A stretch of DNA of 26,789 nt from Candidatus Stahliibacteriota bacterium (GTDB taxonomy: Bacteria > Hydrothermota > Tepidihabitantia > B3-TA06): contig JAUVJT010000005.1 of the NCBI GenBank assembly GCA_030592225.1, positions 1 to 26,789 of the forward strand, written 5' to 3'. Within the stretch, counting starts at the first letter, position 1; every line of letters starts with the position of its first letter. The position numbers and the translations under genes are program-made. Of this stretch, positions 1 to 6,085 are shown piece by piece. The notes under the pieces were generated by a model that was not told where the DNA came from, ran no database searches, and saw only the letters and a list, made by a program, of their open reading frames with translations.

Positions 1-1535
1 AGACAAAGCCTGTAGCGAAACGCCTTGCCTGCAACCGGATAGGGGGAAGCAGCCTCAAGATTATACCAGGGACTCCAATCCCCTCCCCAGGGATAAGGAC
101 TTGCGCTGGCCCATATCTGGACTTCCGCCCCCTCAGGCGAACCGTCGCCTTGCCAGGTTGTGTACGCATCGAGCTGGAATCCTTCCAGAACGGCCACCGA
201 GTCGTCTGAAGTAACTGCGGTTATAATCCCTGAGGTGTAAAAAGCCTCGTCCCTTTTTGTGGCGGGATTACCCAGATCTTTTGTCACCCCGGCATCAACA
301 CCTCCTCCCGGTTCAAGAAAAGCCTCATTCCAGAATCTGCCTTTCCGGTAGAAAATTTTGAGCAGTACCATGGTAACCAACGACCTGCCCAGAACTATAT
401 CGCACCTGCCGTCGTTGTCGAAGTCAGCCAGCATGGCGCAGGACGTAAATCGCATGGGAATCACCTGAGGTTGCTTGAACCCTGCGTTTGATCCGTAATA
501 AAGCAGGGACTCCGAACCGGCAAAGCATATATCCAGCCAGCCGTCGTTGTTGACGTCCGCTACGCTGGCTCCCCAGGCTCCGGTTGTCCGGAGGGAATCT
601 AACTTGAAAGAGCGCCGGCCTTCCCCGTAGTGGATAAAGGAGTAATCGTACGGCGCCCACGAAGGAGGAGGCTTGGATGAATGGTTGGGGATCACGATAT
701 CAAGGAATCCGTCTTTGTCTAAATCGCCTGCGGAGATATCATCCCCAGGCCCCACGCTTGCCAGTTCGGTATAACGCCCGGCGCTGAACCCGTTCCGGCC
801 GCCCCAGTATATCAAGGACGGACGGCGAGTGGTATCATTATTAGCGTAATAGACTGTCCATAGGATGTCGGCATAACCGTCAGCGTCAAAATCCGCCACC
901 AGGTTCCCGTGTGCTCGTCCGGTGGGCAGAGAGTCGGTTCTGCGCGCATCGAAACCCTGCCCGCCGCCCCAGTATATCCTTGAGTATCCATTTATACCCG
1001 CAGACCAGTTGCTCCACACCAAATCGAGCCATCCGTCTTCATTAAGATCGGCTACAGACACCGACCCGTGGTTGGCCCGCGCCTTAAAGGAGTCCCGGGG
1101 CGCTGTAGCATACCCCTTTTCTGAACCGTAAACGACGTATGAATAAGGATAGGTGCTGTTGGCAACCACGATGTCGGTCCAGCCGTCGCGATTAAAGTCC
1201 GCCAGCGCCGCGCACTCCGCACCGTGTGTAGAAAAAGAGTCGCAACGTGCGCGCCTGAACCCGTCTTTCCCGCCCCAGAATACGTAGGAGTAGGTGTCAT
1301 GTACCTGTTTGCCGAAGTGCAACTCAAACTCATTGATCACGACCAGATCGAGATAGCCGTCATCGTTCAAATCCCAATCGTTCCCGATGGTACGGAGTTC
1401 TGCCTCCGGGCCAATATACAGACAAACGCCGTACCCCTCCTCGAATGAACCGCCGAAGAAATCCCCGGCGGTAATGCCTTGATGAGCACCTGCCAGCAGT
1501 AGCGCAAGCAAACCCTGTATCAATAAACGTTCCAC
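1..1535 (-). CDS. Secreted FG-GAP repeat (beta-propeller) protein, C-terminus beyond window
   Basis: The reading frame is open from about 1538 to the window edge and encodes at least 511 residues. The N-terminus has a hydrophobic leader (roughly residues 3-16, rich in Leu/Ala) consistent with a signal peptide. Seven Asp-rich calcium-loop motifs of the D-x-N/D-x-D-G-x-x-D-I/L type occur near residues 55, 113, 163, 215, 271, 327 and 371. They alternate with repeated Y-W-G-G/G-F segments, typical of FG-GAP/VCBS integrin-like propellers. After about residue 430 the repeats stop and a different beta-rich region begins. A TGA lies in frame upstream (near 1566). Two GTG codons can start it (1538 or 1535). 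I chose 1535 because a minus-strand TTGACA (1569-1564), 17 nt, TAGGAT (1546-1541) places the -10 box 5 nt before it. Function is unknown; family members are exported adhesion or surface proteins. Confidence 0.85.
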   Translation of the reverse strand, partial: MERLLIQGLLALLLAGAHQGITAGDFFGGSFEEGYGVCLYIGPEAELRTIGNDWDLNDDGYLDLVVINEFELHFGKQVHDTYSYVFWGGKDGFRRARCDSFSTHGAECAALADFNRDGWTDIVVANSTYPYSYVVYGSEKGYATAPRDSFKARANHGSVSVADLNEDGWLDLVWSNWSAGINGYSRIYWGGGQGFDARRTDSLPTGRAHGNLVADFDADGYADILWTVYYANNDTTRRPSLIYWGGRNGFSAGRYTELASVGPGDDISAGDLDKDGFLDIVIPNHSSKPPPSWAPYDYSFIHYGEGRRSFKLDSLRTTGAWGASVADVNNDGWLDICFAGSESLLYYGSNAGFKQPQVIPMRFTSCAMLADFDNDGRCDIVLGRSLVTMVLLKIFYRKGRFWNEAFLEPGGGVDAGVTKDLGNPATKRDEAFYTSGIITAVTSDDSVAVLEGFQLDAYTTWQGDGSPEGAEVQIWASASPYPWGGDWSPWYNLEAASPYPVAGKAFRYRLC

Positions 1536-1540
1536 CACGC

Positions 1541-1569
1541 ATCCTAAGAGGAACTGGCTGGAATGTCAA
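1541..1569 (-). promoter_or_regulatory. Promoter for the FG-GAP gene, leaderless geometry
   Basis: On the minus strand TTGACA (1569-1564) is followed after 17 nt by TAGGAT (1546-1541). The -10 box ends 5 nt before GTG 1535, so transcription should begin at or next to the start codon. Confidence 0.5.
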
Positions 1570-1660
1570 GCCCTTCCGCTGTCTTTTGGCGCTGCGCGGC
1601 AAGAATAAGTGAGGGTTTGCGCAGGAAGTTTTTGTTTTCTGTAACTGTTTTGATTCTGTA

Positions 1661-1722
1661 TTACGGGGTTACGGGGTTACGGGTTGGGTGTTGCGGGTTA
1701 CGGGTTAGGTGTTACGGGCGGG
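1661..1722 (+). repeat. Degenerate TTACGGG(G/T) tandem repeat, G-quadruplex-prone
   Basis: About seven degenerate units of TTACGGGG, TTACGGGT, TGTTGCGGG and TTAGG type follow each other, all with G-runs on the + strand. At least five runs of three or four G are separated by 2-6 nt, which meets the usual G-quadruplex pattern. It ends just before the -35 box of the downstream lyase gene. Related units occur at 21492-21515 (inverted) and inside the PHP gene at 22451-22486. Confidence 0.75.
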
Positions 1723-1750
1723 TTGACAAATCAGCCCGTTCGGGTAAGCT
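1723..1750 (+). promoter_or_regulatory. Probable promoter of the ammonia-lyase gene
   Basis: TTGACA (1723-1728), a 16-nt spacer, then TAAGCT (1745-1750), a weak -10 match. The predicted start near 1757 leaves a leader of about 30 nt that contains the GAGGAG ribosome site before ATG 1788. Confidence 0.4.
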
Positions 1751-1787
1751 TTCGGAAAATCTAATCCCTTGACAAGAGAGGAGCGCA

Positions 1788-3308
1788 ATGGCTGTTGTTT
1801 TTACCGGTAAAGACTTGAAGATTGAGGACGTGGAGCGTATTGCCTGCAGGTTTGAGAAAATTGAGGTAGGGCCCGAGGCGTGGGAGCGCATCAAAAAATG
1901 CCGGGCCATGTGCGAGGAGAAAATTGCCGCCCGTGAGGTTATGTACGGGGTCACCACCGGCATCGGCGACTTCAGCGAGGTGGTGTTGACGCCCGAGCAG
2001 ACCCAACAGTTCCAGCGTTATTTTATCTACTCCCATTCGGCAGGCATCGGTGAACCCATGCGCGAAGAGGTGGTGCGCGCAGCGATTGCAACTCGCATCA
2101 ACGTGCTGTGCAACGGATTATCAGGATGCAGACCGGTTGTCGTGGAAACCCTGGCTGCCATGCTGAATGCAGGCGTGCATCCGGTGGTGTGCAAGTACGG
2201 GTCGGTGGGCGCGTGCGGAGACCTTGCACCAATGGCTCAGATGGCGCTCGTGCCCATGGGCGAGGGTGAAGCATTCTACAAGGGGGAAAGGCTTCCCGGA
2301 GCCCAGGCGATGAAGCGCGCCGGCATCCCCATCATCAAATACGAGGCAAGGGACGGGCTGGCCATACTCAACGGCTCCAACGTCATTAACGGCCTGGGCT
2401 GCATCATACTGTCCGAGGCGATGCGCTGGCTGAAGATGCACGATATTGCCTGCGCCATGACCATGGAAGCCTTAAACGTCAACACCAAGTGCCTGGATGA
2501 GCGGCTGCACAAGGCCAGGGGCTATCCCGGAGCCGTTACCGTTGCAGCAAATCTGCGCAAGATTGTGGATGGCTCCAAACTTCTGGAACGTCCCGGCAAG
2601 CGGGTGCAGGATGCCTACAGCCTGCGCTCCGCCCCGCAGGTGGCAGGCGCGGCGCGGGATAGCTGGGAATATTCACGCAAGATGTTTGAGATCGAACTCA
2701 ACGGCGTGGGCGACAACCCGCTGTTCTTCCCCGACGACAATGAGGTACTCACCGGGGCCAACTTCCAGGGTACCCCCCTGGCGTTCGCGCTAGAGGCTTT
2801 GGGATTAGCCGTGTCTACGGTGTGCGTGCTCAGTGAGCGGCGTCTGAACCGGTTGATGAATCCGGTGCTCTCAGCGGGTCTGCCCGCTTTCCTGACCAAG
2901 GGCGGCGGCATGTTCACCGGCCTGATGATTTCCCAGTACACCGCGTGTCAGTTGGTCAATGAGCAGCGGGTTTTGTCCCACCCTGCGGCTAACGGCTCCA
3001 TTCCTGCGGCGGCAGACCAGGAGGACTTTGTGTCCATGGGCATGACCTCAGCCATCAAGACGCGCAAGAGTCTCAATCATGCCTACGGCGTGCTGGGCAT
3101 CGAGCTTATCGCCGCGGCCCAGGCGTTCGACTTCCGCGACGCCGAGCCGGGATCTGCATCCAAGGCCGCACATGACGTTATTCGCAAGCACGTAGCACAT
3201 CTGGACGAGGACCGTCCCCTGCACAACGACAACAACGCCATGGTTGAGGTCGTGCGCTCAGGCGAGATTCTCGATGCCGTGGAAAAGGTGGTTGGTTCGC
3301 TGGATTGA
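1788..3308 (+). CDS. hutH: Aromatic amino acid / histidine ammonia-lyase family (MIO enzyme)
   Basis: 506 residues, full length for the HAL/PAL/TAL family, which deaminates an amino acid to its 2,3-unsaturated acid with the self-made MIO cofactor. Active-site landmarks match Pseudomonas HAL numbering closely: Tyr53 in YGVTTG, His83, Asn195, Tyr277-Arg280 in YSLR, Phe326 and Glu412 in QED. The MIO-forming triad is Ala142-Cys143-Gly144 instead of Ala-Ser-Gly. The NFH motif of HALs is NFQ (Gln327), as in plant phenylalanine ammonia-lyases. His83 and Glu412 favour histidine, but the mixed signature leaves the substrate open. No hutU, hutI or hutG lies nearby, so a histidine degradation operon is not supported here. 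GAGGAG lies 5 nt before the ATG. A strong hairpin terminator follows. Confidence 0.9.
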   Translation: MAVVFTGKDLKIEDVERIACRFEKIEVGPEAWERIKKCRAMCEEKIAAREVMYGVTTGIGDFSEVVLTPEQTQQFQRYFIYSHSAGIGEPMREEVVRAAIATRINVLCNGLSGCRPVVVETLAAMLNAGVHPVVCKYGSVGACGDLAPMAQMALVPMGEGEAFYKGERLPGAQAMKRAGIPIIKYEARDGLAILNGSNVINGLGCIILSEAMRWLKMHDIACAMTMEALNVNTKCLDERLHKARGYPGAVTVAANLRKIVDGSKLLERPGKRVQDAYSLRSAPQVAGAARDSWEYSRKMFEIELNGVGDNPLFFPDDNEVLTGANFQGTPLAFALEALGLAVSTVCVLSERRLNRLMNPVLSAGLPAFLTKGGGMFTGLMISQYTACQLVNEQRVLSHPAANGSIPAAADQEDFVSMGMTSAIKTRKSLNHAYGVLGIELIAAAQAFDFRDAEPGSASKAAHDVIRKHVAHLDEDRPLHNDNNAMVEVVRSGEILDAVEKVVGSLD

Positions 3309-3365
3309 ACCGCAGATAAGAACTTCTTGCAGTCCTCTTCTTTCGGTACACGAATTTAATAAAGA

Positions 3366-3395
3366 GGCCCGCGAACGCGGGCCTTACAATTTTTT
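3366..3395. terminator. Bidirectional rho-independent terminator
   Basis: A perfect 8-bp GC stem (GGCCCGCG, loop AA, CGCGGGCC, 3366-3383) is followed on the + strand by a T-rich tract to 3395. The minus-strand side is also T-rich. It sits between the convergent lyase and DUF559 genes, and its T tract overlaps the end of the DUF559 gene. Confidence 0.8.
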
Positions 3396-3782
3396 ACTCT
3401 TTCTCTCCGGAGGATAAACCAGTGGTGAGGGAAGAGCATCTGCTATAGCTTCAATCACACCCTCTAAATTGTTCAGCACATCATTGTTCCAGAATCTCAA
3501 AACCCGAATCCCTTTCGCCTCAAGTATTCCAGTTCTCTTATGATCGTATTCCTCTTGTTCCAGTTCGGCGTGCCCACCTCCATCAAGTTCTACAGCAAGC
3601 CTGGCTTCGTAACAATAAAAATCCATAATGAATTTGCCAACAGGATATTGACGCCGGAACTTGGCTCCGAACAATTGTTTATCTCTAAGGCAAGACCACA
3701 GCTTTGCCTCAGTTGGTGTTTGAGATGCACGGAGATCTCGACATCTCTTGAGGATTTCTGGAGGTAGAGGATGCTTTCTCAT
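3384..3782 (-). CDS. DUF559 endonuclease-like protein (Vsr/PD-(D/E)XK fold)
   Basis: 132 residues, the usual size of stand-alone DUF559 proteins. Family hallmarks are visible: TPTEAKLW (22-29), KFRRQ (41-45), Asp54, the E65-L-D67-G-G-G-H71 segment and RFWNNDVLNNLEGV (96-109). Asp54, Glu65 and Asp67 are plausible metal ligands of a Vsr-like nuclease core. The physiological role of the family is not established; it resembles very-short-patch repair enzymes and type II nucleases. It stands alone, convergent with the lyase gene. A GGGGA lies about 8 nt before the ATG. The Lys-rich tail ends directly at the shared terminator. Confidence 0.85.
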   Translation of the reverse strand: MRKHPLPPEILKRCRDLRASQTPTEAKLWSCLRDKQLFGAKFRRQYPVGKFIMDFYCYEARLAVELDGGGHAELEQEEYDHKRTGILEAKGIRVLRFWNNDVLNNLEGVIEAIADALPSPLVYPPERKSKKL

Positions 3783-3799
3783 TCATATTCCCCATTTCT

Positions 3800-3903
3800 C
3801 CCTCACCTCTAACTCCTGCCAGACGGTGGCACTTCGTCTCCCGGAGGGAGAGGAGAACAACATTACTCCCCTCTCCCTTTGGGAGAGGGGTAGGGGGTGA
3901 GGG
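3800..3903. repeat. Short inverted-repeat element (family A, copy 1)
   Basis: About 104 bp bounded by CCCTCACC and GGTGAGGG, with internal hairpins CTCCCGGAGGGAG (3838-3850) and CCCCTCTCCC-TTT-GGGAGAGGGG (3868-3890). It carries no ORF. A related copy lies inverted at 15326-15422 with the same end sequences and shared internal blocks. Confidence 0.75.
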
Positions 3904-3905
3904 AA

Positions 3906-4106
3906 TTATTCCACTTTCACTATTTTCACTACCGTGCGTTCCCTGTCCCGTGCGAAGTAAGTGCCTTGCGGCAGGGCATTTATGCTTACCCTGTCGTCGG
4001 TAATCGCGCCCTCTATCACCCGGCCCGTTGCGTCCACCAATTCGGTTGCTCCGTACCGCGTAGGTTTATTTTCTATAATATTACACTTGAAGGGGTTGTC
4101 AACTTC
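3906..4106 (-). pseudogene. Orphan 3' remnant encoding a C-terminal sorting-type domain
   Basis: 66 codons ending in a stop at 3906-3908 read like the C-terminal beta domain of T9SS/FlgD-type secreted proteins: a D-N-P-F start, VDATGRVIEGA in the middle, LPQGTYFARD, then VVKIVKVE at the end. No start codon or leader precedes it. The frame is closed by TAA at 4107-4109, although protein-like sequence continues in frame upstream of that stop to about 4155. It resembles the last 85 residues of the M14 peptidase at 23673. Most likely a decayed or deleted surface-protein gene. Confidence 0.6.
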
Positions 4107-4204
4107 TTATTCGTGAACGCAACCACTACCATATACGTCTAAAACCCTAATTACATCAATTAAGGAACACAAATTGTTGACAAAGGTTAGCTGAGGGAGT
4201 AAAC
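4107..4204. other. Non-coding stretch upstream of the ABC exporter
   Basis: AT-richer sequence completing the 422-bp gap between the DUF559 gene and the exporter; the rest is the inverted-repeat element and the gene remnant. It contains a TTGACA box (4177-4182) and the GAGGGAG ribosome site (4193-4199). I see no gene in it. Confidence 0.5.
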
Positions 4205-4205
4205 T
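4177..4205 (+). promoter_or_regulatory. Candidate promoter of the ABC exporter operon
   Basis: TTGACA (4177-4182), 17 nt, TAAACT (4200-4205). The -10 box touches TTG 4205, so if this promoter is used the transcript would begin near 4212 and ATG 4214 would be the start. GAGGGAG (4193-4199) instead favours TTG 4205 with an unseen upstream promoter. Confidence 0.35.
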
Positions 4206-6085
4206 TGACGCTTATGCGAGAACGTCCCGACAAAAAAGGTCAAGGCCTGAGAGCGTTCAGGACACTGATTCCGTACATAAAGCCTCACGTGTCCAAGATC
4301 ATAGGCGGGTCAGTTGCCTTGATATTGATTAATCTGTTGCAGCTTTGGCTGCCCCGGATGATTCGCGCCGCCATAGACCTCGCCGTGGCCAACAAGGACG
4401 CGGTGCAGAGCATCATGCGCACCCTTCTGCCCAACTTCATCCACGACGCCCTGGCTCCCACCATTGACAAATTAATGGTTGATGATAATGGGACAATATC
4501 GCTGATTTTTTGGATAGCTGTAGGAATGTTGGGTGCCGGGGTCTTCATCTCGGTGGGACGTTTCTTCTGGCGGCGCTGGCTTGCCGGAAGCGCTATAAGG
4601 GTGACGGCGGACCTGCGCAAAAACCTCCTGAAGCATCTGCAGACGCTTTCGTACTCGTTCTACAACAAACAGCAGGTGGGCGATTTGATGGCGCACGCCA
4701 CCAATGACCTGAACGCAATCATGCGGGCGATGATGCCGGGGTTCGTAATCATCGTGGATATCGTCATTCTGGGGATACTTGCAATCGTCTACATGCTTAC
4801 CCTGCGCTGGCCCCTTACCGGTATGCTTACGGTTTACGCCATTATACCGCTGGTGGTGATGTCGTTCTTCATCGGGTATTTCGGCAAGCTTCTGCACACG
4901 CGTTTCCGGGCGGTACGCGACAGCTTCTCGGCCATGACCGCAAGGGTCACCGAGAACCTTTCCGGCATCAGGGTGGTAAAGGCCTACGTGCAGGAGGAAG
5001 GCGAGACCGCAAGCTTTAAGGAAAAGAGCACCGACTACGTGCGCAAAAACATCTCGCTCATCAAGATATGGGGGTTGTTCTTCCCGGCGATCATGTTCCT
5101 TTCCAACCTCTCGCTTTTTTTGATAATGCTTCTGGGCGGCCGCATGGTGATTCTTACCCAGCTAACGGTTGGCGACTTTGTGGCGTTTCAGGCGTACCTT
5201 GGGATGCTCATCTGGCCCATGATTGCCATCGGCTGGGTAATCAACCTTCTGCAGAGCGGCGCTGCTTCGATGGGACGAATCAATGAGCTTTTGCATACCA
5301 CCCCGGAGATCGCGGACGGCCCCGATACCCTGCCGCTTACCGAAATCGAAGGCAGCATAAGCTTTAAGAATTTAACCTTCCAGTACCCGGACACCGAACA
5401 CCCAGCGCTTGCAGACATCAGCTTTGACCTGGGGCCGGGCAAGATACTGGGTATAATCGGCACGGTGGGTTCGGGCAAGTCCACGCTGGTATCACTGATT
5501 CCGAGACTATACGAGGCGCCCGAGGGAACCCTGACTGTGGACGGGCATACCATCAACAAGGTGCCTCTGAAAGTACTAAGGGAAGCTGTGGGAATAGTGC
5601 CGCAGGACACCTTTCTGTTTTCCCAGACCGTGGCCCAGAACATTGCGTTCGGCCTGAAAAGGGAGGTTGGCCAGGAAGAGATTGAGAAAGCGGCCAGAAT
5701 CGCAGGGATACACGAGGAGATTTGCAAGTTCTCCGAAGGGTATGAGACCATGCTGGGTGAGCGAGGTGTAACAGTATCCGGCGGACAGAAGCAGCGCCTG
5801 ACCATTGCCCGGGCGGTGCTGACCGATCCCAGGGTGCTCGTGCTGGACGACGCGTTGTCCGCGGTTGACTCCGATACCGAGAGAGCGATACTGACCGCGC
5901 TCAAGGGCATGATGCAGAAGCGCGCGGTAATAATCATCTCGGCAAGACCACGCAGTCTGGCGTTCGCCGACGAAATCCTGGTGCTTGATGAGGGAAGGAT
6001 AGCTGAAAAAGGAAAACACGAGGAGTTATTGAAGAACGACGGCCTGTACGCACTGTTCGCAAGACTGCAGGGGATAGAATCATGA
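4205..6085 (+). CDS. ABC exporter subunit with degenerate ATP site (TM287/LmrC-type)
   Basis: 626 residues: six-helix ABC exporter membrane domain (about 30-350) and nucleotide-binding domain (about 383-620). Walker A is at 419-427 (GTVGSGKST), Q-loop Gln467, canonical signature VSGGQ at 524-528. Walker B ends in Asp548-Asp549, with Asp in place of the catalytic Glu, and the switch His is replaced by Ala580. This pattern marks the degenerate half of heterodimeric exporters such as TM287/288, LmrCD and BmrCD. A loop of about 40 residues lies between TM1 and TM2. The start is TTG 4205 because GAGGGAG lies 5 nt upstream; ATG 4214 is the alternative. It overlaps the next gene by 4 nt (ATGA). The substrate cannot be told; drugs or lipids are typical for the family. 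Confidence 0.9.
   Translation: MTLMRERPDKKGQGLRAFRTLIPYIKPHVSKIIGGSVALILINLLQLWLPRMIRAAIDLAVANKDAVQSIMRTLLPNFIHDALAPTIDKLMVDDNGTISLIFWIAVGMLGAGVFISVGRFFWRRWLAGSAIRVTADLRKNLLKHLQTLSYSFYNKQQVGDLMAHATNDLNAIMRAMMPGFVIIVDIVILGILAIVYMLTLRWPLTGMLTVYAIIPLVVMSFFIGYFGKLLHTRFRAVRDSFSAMTARVTENLSGIRVVKAYVQEEGETASFKEKSTDYVRKNISLIKIWGLFFPAIMFLSNLSLFLIMLLGGRMVILTQLTVGDFVAFQAYLGMLIWPMIAIGWVINLLQSGAASMGRINELLHTTPEIADGPDTLPLTEIEGSISFKNLTFQYPDTEHPALADISFDLGPGKILGIIGTVGSGKSTLVSLIPRLYEAPEGTLTVDGHTINKVPLKVLREAVGIVPQDTFLFSQTVAQNIAFGLKREVGQEEIEKAARIAGIHEEICKFSEGYETMLGERGVTVSGGQKQRLTIARAVLTDPRVLVLDDALSAVDSDTERAILTALKGMMQKRAVIIISARPRSLAFADEILVLDEGRIAEKGKHEELLKNDGLYALFARLQGIES

Noticed and set aside
1661..1722. CRISPR array
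   Set aside because: Units are 7-9 nt, contiguous and without spacers of uniform length; no cas genes are present.
1563..1772. 69-codon + strand ORF
   Set aside because: Its second half is the translated TTACGGG repeat and it has no ribosome site.
3897..4142. 81-codon + strand ORF
   Set aside because: No ribosome site; the minus strand of the same stretch encodes a recognisable sorting-domain remnant.
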